Part shown: one piece after another, positions 1 through 6,622 of the stretch
How positions within the stretch are numbered: the stretch's first letter is position 1
How the letters are laid out: every line of letters starts with the position of its first letter
DNA from: Flavobacteriales bacterium
GTDB lineage: Bacteria; Bacteroidota; Bacteroidia; NS11-12g; UBA9320
Direction: 5' to 3'
Length of the DNA stretch: 13,582 nucleotides
Assembly: GCA_020635455.1 (NCBI GenBank)
Contig: JACJZT010000014.1
Span: 1-13,582 of the forward strand
Notes under the pieces: generated by a model
Database searches by the model: none
What the model saw: the letters and a program-made list of their open reading frames with translations, nothing else
Told to the model about the DNA's origin: nothing
Program-made: the position numbers and the translations under genes

Positions 1-111
1 TTTAACTTTTGGGAGTGGCCTTAAATTATAGGTTTCCTTGACCATACTTGTTCAATGTAAGAATTTACGATCTTGGTAGGGACCATCGATCAATTTTCCA
101 TTATTTTAAAT

Positions 112-167
112 AAATAGCAATATATTGCTTAATAAATAGTATATTTGTTTGTAAATAGCAATATAAT
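112..167 (+). promoter_or_regulatory. hipBA promoter with repeated operator-like sites
   Basis: A Bacteroidota -7 element TATATTTG (TAnnTTTG) lies at 140-147, which would start transcription near 153 and leave a short leader before the ATG at 172. A perfect 14-base palindrome, AGCAATATATTGCT, lies just upstream at 116-129. The motif AAATAGCAATATA occurs at 112-124 and again at 153-165, with a degenerate copy AAATAGTATAT at 134-144, so three copies are spaced about 20 bases apart across the promoter. HipB-type antitoxins are known to autorepress by binding operator repeats at their own promoter; that these are the HipB sites is inferred. No clear -33 TTG at the usual distance was found. Confidence 0.6.
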
Positions 168-171
168 ACCT

Positions 172-474
172 ATGAATTACAGCTTTTCAACAAATTCCGA
201 AATTTTGTCAGACCTCGGATTGAGGTTTAAACAACAGCGACTGAATCACAGGCTTACCACCCGTGAACTGGCTCAGAAAAGCGGAGTAAGCATGCGTACG
301 ATCAATGGTTTTGAAAGAGGTGAAAAAAATCTGTCCATAAATAACCTTATTGAGCTTATGAGAGCTCTTCAACTGACAGAGAACCTTAAAGAACTCATCC
401 CTGAAGTGCCGATGTTCTCACCACTTGAAATAATGGAAAGGGAAAAGAATAAACCCAAGCGTGTGAGAAAGTAA
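172..474 (+). CDS. hipB: HipB-like antitoxin, XRE-family DNA-binding protein
   Basis: This 100-residue protein has a Cro/C1 (XRE) helix-turn-helix at about residues 15-70, with the typical series LGLRFKQQR, TTRELAQKSGVS and MRTINGFERG. Its tail is short and basic (KNKPKRVRK). The stop overlaps the start of the hipA gene by one base (TAATG), which implies translational coupling. In known HipBA pairs, HipB binds and neutralises the HipA kinase and represses the operon. The frame is open upstream to a TTG at 145, but that codon lies inside the predicted -7 promoter element, so the ATG at 172 is the better start. The length is close to that of E. coli HipB (88 residues). Identification as HipB rests on both the domain and the neighbour. 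Confidence 0.82.
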   Translation: MNYSFSTNSEILSDLGLRFKQQRLNHRLTTRELAQKSGVSMRTINGFERGEKNLSINNLIELMRALQLTENLKELIPEVPMFSPLEIMEREKNKPKRVRK

Positions 475-1730
475 TGGGAATTGATATTTATTTATGGGGC
501 ATGTATGTTGGTGCATTGGTGCAAACTCCTCAGGGTGTGGCTTTTCAGTACACGCCGGAATTCAGAAGGTCCGGACTGGAAATTTCACCGGTTTATCTTC
601 CCCTTGCCGGGAAAGAGGTTTTTGTGAATGAGCCCTTATGGAAAGCCACGGGAGGTATTCCGGGTTGCATTTACGATGCATTGCCGGATCGGTTTGGCAA
701 TAACCTTTTAATGACCTATTTTAATGAAAAAGGTTTAACGGAAAGTGACATAGATGTGTTTGCCAAACTGCAATACATAGGTTCAAGAGGCATGGGAGCG
801 CTCGAATTTAAACCGGCCATGGAAACCGACCAAAGAAATGATCTTATTTCTATGGAAGAGATCGAGCAAATTTCTGTGCTGGGAACCAAAGGTAAAGTAG
901 CCTTGCAGACCAATATGGGGGATCATAAAGCCCTGCTTCATATTTTACACATTGGAACTTCAGCAGGAGGTGCAAGAGCAAAGGCTTTGATTGCAATTAA
1001 TAAGACGAATGGAGACATTCGTTCCGGACAATTGGATCTTGGAAACGATTTTGGTTATTACCTGATCAAGATCGATGGTGCAAACCAGGACCGTTTGAAT
1101 GAACCTAGCGGGTTTGGTAAACTGGAATACAGCTATTCGCAAATGGCAAGAGACTGTGGAATTCAGATGATGGAATGTACTCTATACAATGGCATTCATT
1201 TTATGACCAGACGTTTTGACCGGGATGAAGATGGCGGTAAAGTTCATATACATTCGCTTTGTGGACTCCTGGGACTTGATTACAACAGCGTTGGAGAATA
1301 TTCGTATGATCAGTATTTTATGGCAGCCATGCGAATTGGTTTGGGAATGGATAGTTTAGAGGAAATTTACAGAAGAATGGTTTTTAATGTTCTGGCTCAT
1401 AATTGTGATGACCACACTAAAAATTTTTCCTTCAGTATGGATCGGCATGGAGTATGGTCACTGAGCCCTGCTTATGACCTTTGCTATTCTTATAACAGCT
1501 CAAATGAATGGGTTAACGGACATAATATGAGGATTAACGGGAAACGCAAAAACATCATCGCTGAAGACTTGCTTGTTGTAGGAGAGAGATTTAACATTAA
1601 AAAAAGAAAAAGCATCCTGTCCGATCTTATTGAAGTTATATCCTCATTTACAAATTATGCCGAAAAAAATGAGGTGAGTAAAGCATTGATCGAAGAAGTG
1701 GAAATGAACCGACCCAAGCTGAAACTTTAA
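474..1730 (+). CDS. hipA: HipA-family serine/threonine kinase toxin
   Basis: This 418-residue protein is close to the usual HipA length (about 440). Its N-terminal HipA-type domain includes YVGALVQ and LPDRFGNNLL near residues 10-80. The nucleotide-binding loop is GTSAGGARAKAL at 161-172, where many relatives have ARPKA. A lysine at 199 in YLIKI would correspond to the ATP-contacting lysine. The catalytic loop HNCDDHTKNFSF (309-320) and the metal-binding SPAYDL (331-336, Asp335) are both present, so the kinase looks intact. Characterised HipA proteins phosphorylate translation factors such as glutamyl-tRNA synthetase and halt growth; the target here is unknown. It is co-transcribed with the upstream XRE antitoxin. 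Its stop lies five bases from the stop of a convergent gene. Confidence 0.88.
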   Translation: MGIDIYLWGMYVGALVQTPQGVAFQYTPEFRRSGLEISPVYLPLAGKEVFVNEPLWKATGGIPGCIYDALPDRFGNNLLMTYFNEKGLTESDIDVFAKLQYIGSRGMGALEFKPAMETDQRNDLISMEEIEQISVLGTKGKVALQTNMGDHKALLHILHIGTSAGGARAKALIAINKTNGDIRSGQLDLGNDFGYYLIKIDGANQDRLNEPSGFGKLEYSYSQMARDCGIQMMECTLYNGIHFMTRRFDRDEDGGKVHIHSLCGLLGLDYNSVGEYSYDQYFMAAMRIGLGMDSLEEIYRRMVFNVLAHNCDDHTKNFSFSMDRHGVWSLSPAYDLCYSYNSSNEWVNGHNMRINGKRKNIIAEDLLVVGERFNIKKRKSILSDLIEVISSFTNYAEKNEVSKALIEEVEMNRPKLKL

Positions 1731-1735
1731 ACCCT

Positions 1736-2149
1736 TCAGATGTTATAAATACTCAAATAATTGTGACATCCTTTTACCAGTCCTTTCCATGATTTAAGGA
1801 GATCTTCACTGGCAAGACCTTGAATGAATTCAATAAAAAAACGGTTCTCCAGCAAATTTTCCCCGGGATACGATTCTCTGAATTTGGTTTGATATTTGAT
1901 CCAGGCATCAAACAAAGCATTCCATGAACAGTGGTATTCAAACGAAGTACCAATGTATAAAATATTTTCCCTGCTGAGTTCTTCAACCGGCAGGTTTCGG
2001 TAATAGCGAAGTGTTGGAACCCAGTAACCATCAGGATAGGTTTCCGGCCAGTCGTTTCGATAATACATTCCTTCAAAACGGGCAATGAGCATATTGCCCA
2101 TTTTTATCTTTACCGGTGGGATCACATGGCAAAAGTATCCTACAGTCAT
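1736..2149 (-). CDS. Small protein of unknown function
   Basis: I do not recognise this 137-residue protein. It is rich in aromatic residues (for example RNDWPETYPDGYWVP and SFEYHCSWNALFDAW) and has no signal peptide, membrane segment or known motif that I can see. The composition looks like a real soluble protein, whereas the overlapping minus-strand frame does not. Met17 or Met20 are alternative starts, since the first residues (MTVGYFCHVIPP) look less typical. The gene converges on hipA with only five bases between the stop codons, leaving no room for a separate terminator. No promoter was found in the 200 bases upstream. It could be a host gene that marks the left border of the accessory region. 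Confidence 0.6.
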   Translation of the reverse strand: MTVGYFCHVIPPVKIKMGNMLIARFEGMYYRNDWPETYPDGYWVPTLRYYRNLPVEELSRENILYIGTSFEYHCSWNALFDAWIKYQTKFRESYPGENLLENRFFIEFIQGLASEDLLKSWKGLVKGCHNYLSIYNI

Positions 2150-2350
2150 GAATCATGCTGCTAAAGGAATTAGTATTTAATACAAAAACTTCCCTTAGAG
2201 TTCAAAACATGAAGAAAGGTTCAGGGTCATTGTTTACATTCTGTTGATTCGGAAACCTTGTATAATTATGTAGCAATATTCCTGTAAATTTTTATTGGCA
2301 TGGAAAAAACCGGAAGGATCACAAAAAATGCAAGTTTATCGCCTCAGAAC

Positions 2351-3166
2351 TTACTTAACTATAAGTGCAAACGTACGTTCAGATTCCTGAAGGTCAAGTC
2401 GTTCAATTTTTCCATTCCTGCTTCTTCTTACCACATCATTGAACCTGAGAAAAAAAATTGTTCCCGGTCTGGCGAGTTTTACCTGAGTTCCCAGCATTAC
2501 ATTTATGGGAAAGGCTGCATCTTTGTCAGAAAGATTTTGAGAGTTTACTTTTTGAGCAGGCCCCAGACTGAGTTGTGCAAAAACATCAACGCTACCGATC
2601 TGATAAATTGCATCTTCAGGAAACATTAGTCTGAAATCAAGATCGGGAATCATCTTTATTTGAACTCTGCTCTGTTTTGGAAACATTGCCATTCCATCAT
2701 ACGTTTTACCATTGACGGTAAGTTCAAACCGCGGTTTGGGTGGAGCGATCACCTTATAGTCAAATTCACCGGCAACTTCACCATCAACACTTAGCGAAAT
2801 CCTGCAAGTAACTCCGTCAGGAATTACCAGATAACCTTCTCCTGTTTTTTCCACAAATGCATTTGTTGCCGACAGGCTGATGACCGAACTATCTTCAAAA
2901 CCACTAAGTATAGGTTTGATCAGGTTCTGACAATTCCGGTACAAGATTTTGGGACTCAATGAATTTAGATTTGCGAATCTTTCCTTTGCCACATTGCGTT
3001 CCACGAACACCGTATCAGGCTTCAATGTCGGTTGTTTGTCAGTATCAAAACGCTCATCCTGCATAGTTTCATGGTCAGGTGTGTCTTTAGTTGCATTGCT
3101 TTTCTTTTGACAAGCCTGAAAAGTGAGGGTGCACATCAAAATCATGTAAATAAAATATGGTTTCAT
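2351..3166 (-). CDS. Lipoprotein resembling GldM C-terminal domains
   Basis: This is a 271-residue envelope lipoprotein. The N-terminus has a lysine, a hydrophobic stretch and a lipobox-like LTFQAC, with the lipidated Cys at 19. A polar linker follows to about residue 60. Residues 72-140 (ILYRNCQNLIKPILSGF ... GYLVIPDG ... FDYKVIAPPKP) resemble the repeated GldM domains that read 'YRGVPNPI...', 'Y.V.P' and 'F.VK.IPDP'. Residues 145-270 (FRLMFPEDAIYQIGSVDVF, then RPGTIFFLRFND ... RNGKIERLD) resemble the last GldM domain, which ends '...PDGK.R.L'. GldM itself is an inner-membrane T9SS and gliding-motor component of about 500 residues with an N-terminal helix and more domains. This shorter, lipid-anchored form is therefore a paralogue. 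The family assignment is from remembered patterns, and the function is unknown. Confidence 0.62.
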   Translation of the reverse strand: MKPYFIYMILMCTLTFQACQKKSNATKDTPDHETMQDERFDTDKQPTLKPDTVFVERNVAKERFANLNSLSPKILYRNCQNLIKPILSGFEDSSVISLSATNAFVEKTGEGYLVIPDGVTCRISLSVDGEVAGEFDYKVIAPPKPRFELTVNGKTYDGMAMFPKQSRVQIKMIPDLDFRLMFPEDAIYQIGSVDVFAQLSLGPAQKVNSQNLSDKDAAFPINVMLGTQVKLARPGTIFFLRFNDVVRRSRNGKIERLDLQESERTFALIVK

Positions 3167-3203
3167 TTGTAAATAATTGTCTTAACCGGCCAATGAGTAA
3201 AAA

Positions 3204-3211
3204 TAAATTTG
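3204..3211 (+). promoter_or_regulatory. -7 promoter element upstream of RHS cassette 1
   Basis: TAAATTTG matches TAnnTTTG exactly, and the context TAAATTTGAT recurs ahead of cassette 3. It would start transcription near 3218. A second match, TAGCTTTG, lies at 3252-3259. Neither has a well-spaced -33 TTG, so the assignment is tentative. Confidence 0.4.
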
Positions 3212-3267
3212 ATGTAAATATGCAGAAAAACTCTTGTTTTTTTGAATTTACTAGCTTTGTAAAATCA

Positions 3268-4260
3268 ATGATCGTTATAGATAGAACTCATTTTGATTAT
3301 CCTTCCTACGGAAGTCCACTCATTGGACGAACATATTCTTCTGACACTACGATGAAATACCGGTTTGGGTTCAACACACAGGAAATGGATGACGAGATTT
3401 ACGGTGAGGGCAACACCACTTCAGCCGAGTTTTGGGAGTATGATGCCAGGTTAGGCAGAAGGTGGAATATTGATCCGGTTAATAAGCCTTGGCAATGTGA
3501 TTATATGTGTTTAAGTAATTCGCCACTTAGTAAAGTGGATTATAATGGGGATGATGACTATTTTAATGCTGATGGCTCGTTTTCATATAGGACTAAAACT
3601 GGTAATAATATTTTCATAATGGATGCAAAAAAAGTTGGAAAAATTTTATCAGAAAACAATTTCTCTAAAGAAAATAGTAAAGTATTAGCTAAAGTCGCCG
3701 GTCACTATGCAAAGGAAGTCGGATTAGATGTCCAAAAATTAGGAGGTAAAGATTTATCAGTAGCTAACAGAAAATGGGTTGGAGAGTATGGAGGGCAGCT
3801 CACTGCAATTTCAGAAAGTTACTACAATAATGGTATTGTTGGTTCTAATGTAGATATCATGAACAATGATCCTAAGACAAACAGGATTTCTCTCATTCTT
3901 ACCAATGGCGAATTGTCATCCCTATTGGATGATATTAATAATATGAAGAGTGCCTTACTACATGAAAAACTGCATGGGGAAATAAAAGGTAGTGACGGTT
4001 TTGAGCATTTGGAAGTTTATTATAGAGAAGTTATGGATCCAACATATCAAAAAACTACAAGCGATTTTAAGAATAATGCTAGAGATAATATAGAGGGTTT
4101 AATATCAAAAGCTTTAGATTTTCAAGATGCAAACATGTCAAAAACTCAAATTGATGCCATACATAAAAAAGCCGAAGAATACTTGAAAAAGTTCCAAGAT
4201 GCTGGTGTTATTGATAAACCAAAACCTGACCCAAAACCAAATGGCTGTATTTTGAAATAG
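3268..4260 (+). CDS. Orphan RHS tip 1: RHS core plus HExxH peptidase-like toxin domain
   Basis: This is a truncated RHS protein without the large repeat shell. From the ATG at 3268 it has 330 residues. The RHS-associated core starts at YPSYGSPLIGRTY (residues 11-23) and continues through YRFGFNTQEMDDEIYGEG and EYDARLGRRWNIDPV to about residue 75. A toxin domain follows. It contains SALLHEKLHGE, an HExxH zinc-peptidase motif at about 232-236, and GFEHLEVYY shortly after, which could supply the third ligand. A Lys/Pro tail ends the protein. The open frame extends upstream to 3157, with other ATGs at 3193 and 3220. The start is unsure, because the upstream part is not RHS-like and the frame reaches back over the start of the divergent lipoprotein. 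Peptidase activity is inferred from the motif. The putative immunity gene follows after 43 bases. Confidence 0.75.
   Translation: MIVIDRTHFDYPSYGSPLIGRTYSSDTTMKYRFGFNTQEMDDEIYGEGNTTSAEFWEYDARLGRRWNIDPVNKPWQCDYMCLSNSPLSKVDYNGDDDYFNADGSFSYRTKTGNNIFIMDAKKVGKILSENNFSKENSKVLAKVAGHYAKEVGLDVQKLGGKDLSVANRKWVGEYGGQLTAISESYYNNGIVGSNVDIMNNDPKTNRISLILTNGELSSLLDDINNMKSALLHEKLHGEIKGSDGFEHLEVYYREVMDPTYQKTTSDFKNNARDNIEGLISKALDFQDANMSKTQIDAIHKKAEEYLKKFQDAGVIDKPKPDPKPNGCILK
3301..3327 (+). repeat. RHS junction repeat, copy 1 (27 bases shared with copy 3)
   Basis: This block encodes PSYGSPLIG and begins CCTTCCTACGGAAGT. It is identical over all 27 bases to 6662-6688, and over its first 15 bases to 4923-4937. 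Within it, CTTCC-TAC-GGAAG forms a short inverted repeat. Confidence 0.85.
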
Positions 4261-4303
4261 TACTATTTAATGATAGTTTCTAAATAAAATTTGAATTGAA
4301 ATT

Positions 4304-4825
4304 ATGAGGAACATCTTAGTTTTTTTGGTGGCAACCATTTTTGGTTGTACGAACAAAAAAAATGCCGACTTTGAGATAGTCGTGGAGTCGTGTAAAATAA
4401 TTTATACAGTTCCTGATTTTTATCTTGACTCGTTAAATTTTGATAGTAAAGTATATTTCTCATATAGCATGCGGATAAAGAATATTTCTGATTCAAATAT
4501 GACTTTTATCAATCAGTTCAATTTTTATGATTCTGCCCAAAAGAAAGCTAAAATGAGAATTAATACTAGGTTTGACTATGGGAAAATAATTGTTCGTTCT
4601 GGGGATAGTATTAATATAGAATATCTTTCCAATGAAAAATTCTCAACGAAGTATAATCCTAAAACTTTAAATGAAGAAATATTCGAAAGGGGTGACCAAA
4701 TAATAGCATTAACAAGAGTTTATTTTAAGAAAGACAATCTATTTGTAGAAATAAAAAAAGCACCAGATTACTTTACCGCATCGGAACCAATTAATGAAAG
4801 AGAAATTCAAAAAGTTGATAAATAA
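4304..4825 (+). CDS. Putative immunity lipoprotein for RHS tip 1
   Basis: I do not recognise the family of this 173-residue protein. Its N-terminus, MRNILVFLVATIFGC, is a short signal peptide ending in a lipobox-like IFGC with the lipid-anchored Cys at 15, so it should be a periplasm-facing or outer-membrane lipoprotein. The rest is polar with beta-type alternation (VYFSYSMRIKNISDSNMTF, RSGDSINIEYL). Its place directly behind an RHS toxin tip, on the same strand, is the standard position of an immunity gene, and the immunity role rests on that alone. A periplasmic immunity would fit a toxin that attacks envelope proteins, as the HExxH motif upstream suggests. It ends 16 bases before the start of tip 2, so cassettes 1 and 2 probably form one transcript. 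The gene is strongly AT-rich. Confidence 0.7.
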   Translation: MRNILVFLVATIFGCTNKKNADFEIVVESCKIIYTVPDFYLDSLNFDSKVYFSYSMRIKNISDSNMTFINQFNFYDSAQKKAKMRINTRFDYGKIIVRSGDSINIEYLSNEKFSTKYNPKTLNEEIFERGDQIIALTRVYFKKDNLFVEIKKAPDYFTASEPINEREIQKVDK

Positions 4826-4829
4826 TCCT

Positions 4830-4836
4830 GAGGAAG
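4830..4836 (+). promoter_or_regulatory. Ribosome binding site fixing the start of RHS tip 2
   Basis: GAGGAAG lies five bases ahead of the ATG at 4842. An earlier in-frame ATG at 4794 sits inside the end of the preceding gene and has no such site, so 4842 is the better start. Confidence 0.55.
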
Positions 4837-4841
4837 TAATT

Positions 4842-5918
4842 ATGAGTTTTAATACTTTTGATATAAGTTCAAAGTCTTCAAATATGTCTTTATTTAGCCA
4901 CAGAAATTTAAGCTTTCATTACCCTTCCTACGGAAGTGCACTCGAAGGTCGAACTTTTACTTCAGATACCTTGATGAAGTATCGGTTTGGATTTAATACC
5001 CAAGAAAAGGATGATGAGATTTATGGGGAAGGAAATGTGACAACAGCAGAGTTTTGGGAATATGATGCAAGGTTGGGAAGACGTTGGAATATAGATCCGG
5101 TCATTAAGGTTTGGGAAAGCAGTTATACTTGTTTAACAAATAACCCAATACTATTTAGTGACCCAATGGGAGATGATGTAGATCCTTCTAGAACAAAAGG
5201 AATGAATTTTATTGTTGTTGCTGATAAAGAAGGAAGGAAGTCAGATAGATTAGAACATGGTGGAGGTATCAAAGGTTTTTTTAGAAGTGCATATACCTTC
5301 GACTATATTAAAGCAAAAGTAATGCAGTTTTTTAGTGGAGGAAAATTAAATGTCATTGAAGCCTCTTCTGCACTAGATGCTAGCTCAAAAATAATTAGAA
5401 AGTTAGGCTCGTTTGGTTACATCAAAAATTTGACAATTGATTTTCATGTTAACAAATTTGGAAATCATGCATTTAAATCTAACGAAACGTTTACTGCTTT
5501 TAGGCAATTGGCAAATGGACATGCTGGAAAACAAACTACGGTGTTGTTAGGCCAGTGTTGGGCAGGTGGGAATACTACGCTTAGTTCCAATTTAAAAGAT
5601 CTGACAAAATACGCTTCTGAAGGTCTGGATGGTGCCACCGCTGTTGGTCATCAAGCAGCAAATAGTTCAATAAGCTTCTTTCTTACAAGAAACTTTGTTG
5701 GTCCTATTTATGAAGACTATGCAAAAAGAGATGATAACAAATCTAAGATCGGTACCATAACTGTATCTAGTCCATATGAGGATCGGCTCGTTTTGTCAAA
5801 TGCCAAGATCAAAATCAAAAGAAATGGAGATATAATTATGGATCGAAGGGTGAAACTTTATAGAGAAATTAGATTTATTGCCCCAGCAATTCTTAACACA
5901 CCACCAATTTTACCATAG
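4842..5918 (+). CDS. Orphan RHS tip 2: RHS core plus caspase-like cysteine peptidase candidate
   Basis: This 358-residue protein has a non-RHS lead of about 26 residues, then the RHS core from YPSYGSALEGRTF through YRFGFNTQEKDDEIYGEG and DARLGRRWNIDPV (to about residue 87). The core is nearly identical in protein sequence to cassette 1. The toxin part starts after SDPMGDD. It contains NLTIDFHVNKFGNHAF (His at about 202) and, about 30 residues later, VLLGQCWAGGN (Cys at about 239). A hydrophobic strand ending in His-x-x, then a strand ending in Q-C-x-x-G, is the layout of clan CD (caspase/gingipain-like) peptidases, where the Cys motif often reads QACxSG. That assignment is inference from a short pattern. 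The gene is followed after three bases by a putative lipoprotein immunity gene. Confidence 0.72.
   Translation: MSFNTFDISSKSSNMSLFSHRNLSFHYPSYGSALEGRTFTSDTLMKYRFGFNTQEKDDEIYGEGNVTTAEFWEYDARLGRRWNIDPVIKVWESSYTCLTNNPILFSDPMGDDVDPSRTKGMNFIVVADKEGRKSDRLEHGGGIKGFFRSAYTFDYIKAKVMQFFSGGKLNVIEASSALDASSKIIRKLGSFGYIKNLTIDFHVNKFGNHAFKSNETFTAFRQLANGHAGKQTTVLLGQCWAGGNTTLSSNLKDLTKYASEGLDGATAVGHQAANSSISFFLTRNFVGPIYEDYAKRDDNKSKIGTITVSSPYEDRLVLSNAKIKIKRNGDIIMDRRVKLYREIRFIAPAILNTPPILP
4923..4937 (+). repeat. RHS junction repeat, copy 2 (15-base core)
   Basis: CCTTCCTACGGAAGT is identical to the starts of copies 1 and 3. After it this copy diverges (GCACTCGAAGG in place of CCACTCATTGG). Confidence 0.8.
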
Positions 5919-5921
5919 ATA

Positions 5922-6404
5922 ATGAAGATTATTACCATACTAATTGTTATTTTTTGTTTTGAGTCTTGTATAAATAAATACCATTATATTAAATATGACG
6001 ACTCTAAAACAAGGTTTACAGGTGGTTATTTTAGTGGGATAAATTATTTGCTAGTTAAAAATAATAAACATGATACGTTGTTAGAATATTCCTTACAATA
6101 TATTAAGAAAGACCAAAGCCAATATTTTTACCCTGAAATGATTCAATATGATCACTCGAAAACAAAAATAAAAATGGGAATATTATTTACAAGCTTTGAT
6201 GTTAAAGGAGGTTATTATTATGGTAAATGGCCAATACAAATTGAAAATGTAAATGAAAATGGTGTAGAAAAATTAACCGAGAGAGAACTAAATGTTTATA
6301 GAGATGCAATAAATAGGTTTTGTAGTTTGAAAAAATCGAATTCAAAGGATTATTTGATTTGTGATAGTATACCAAAAAATATTCAGGTAAGAAGGACTTT
6401 ATGA
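5922..6404 (+). CDS. Putative immunity lipoprotein for RHS tip 2
   Basis: This 160-residue protein belongs to no family I recognise. It begins MKIITILIVIFCFESC, a signal peptide with a lipobox-like FESC and the candidate lipidated Cys at 16. The mature part is rich in Tyr, Lys and Asn (NKYHYIKYDDSKTRF, KGGYYYGKW). It starts three bases after the stop of tip 2, so the two are almost certainly co-translated. The immunity role is inferred from that position. As with cassette 1, an envelope location fits a toxin acting outside the cytoplasm. The gene is among the most AT-rich in the window: 5941-6000 has only 11 G/C. Confidence 0.7.
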   Translation: MKIITILIVIFCFESCINKYHYIKYDDSKTRFTGGYFSGINYLLVKNNKHDTLLEYSLQYIKKDQSQYFYPEMIQYDHSKTKIKMGILFTSFDVKGGYYYGKWPIQIENVNENGVEKLTERELNVYRDAINRFCSLKKSNSKDYLICDSIPKNIQVRRTL

Positions 6405-6473
6405 TTCAAGATTATTTTTTTGAAAGAATGCAGAAAATTCCTATATAAAATAGCGTATTTTGTTTATTGTTAT

Positions 6474-6495
6474 TGACAATTATAATAAATTGTGA
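6474..6495. other. AT-rich inverted repeat between cassettes 2 and 3
   Basis: TGACAATT and AATTGTGA pair in 7 of 8 positions around a six-base ATAATA centre, 70 bases after the immunity gene of cassette 2. TTTTGTTTT follows shortly after, so it could be a weak terminator or an operator. The rest of 6405-6622 holds only the cassette 3 promoter. Confidence 0.3.
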
Positions 6496-6592
6496 CTAAA
6501 TTTTGTTTTATAGTTATATCAGTTCATTTTGTAAGTACCCCATTTTTCGGTCTGGGTTAAAATTGACTTTTCAAATATGTTGATTTATTTCG

Positions 6593-6600
6593 TAAATTTG
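6593..6600 (+). promoter_or_regulatory. -7 promoter element upstream of RHS cassette 3
   Basis: TAAATTTG matches TAnnTTTG exactly and is followed by AT, as at cassette 1. Transcription would start near 6607, about 16 bases before the TTG start of tip 3. No TTG lies at a normal -33 spacing. Cassette 3 probably has its own transcript, because 218 bases separate it from cassette 2. Confidence 0.45.
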
Positions 6601-6622
6601 ATAATGATCAAATAGCTCTGAA

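Noticed and set aside
21..86. Minus-strand frame encoding MVPTKIVNSYIEQVWSRKPII, slightly like the start of a SnoaL-like protein
   Set aside because: It has only 21 codons before a stop and no continuation was recognised in another frame. The similarity is too short to call a pseudogene.
1774..2085. Minus-strand open frame of 103 codons inside the unknown gene at 1736-2149
   Set aside because: Same strand but another frame of the longer, more protein-like gene; taken as a shadow.
2300..2629. Plus-strand open frame of 109 codons
   Set aside because: It lies almost wholly antisense to the lipoprotein gene. Its composition is unlike a protein and it has no motif.
4249..4257. C-terminal Cys-Ile-Leu-Lys of RHS tip 1, resembling a CaaX box
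   Set aside because: Lys is not a usual last residue for prenylation and four residues are too little evidence.
6402..6449. 15-codon frame overlapping the stop of the cassette 2 immunity gene (ATGA)
   Set aside because: Too short, with no motif and no ribosome-binding support.
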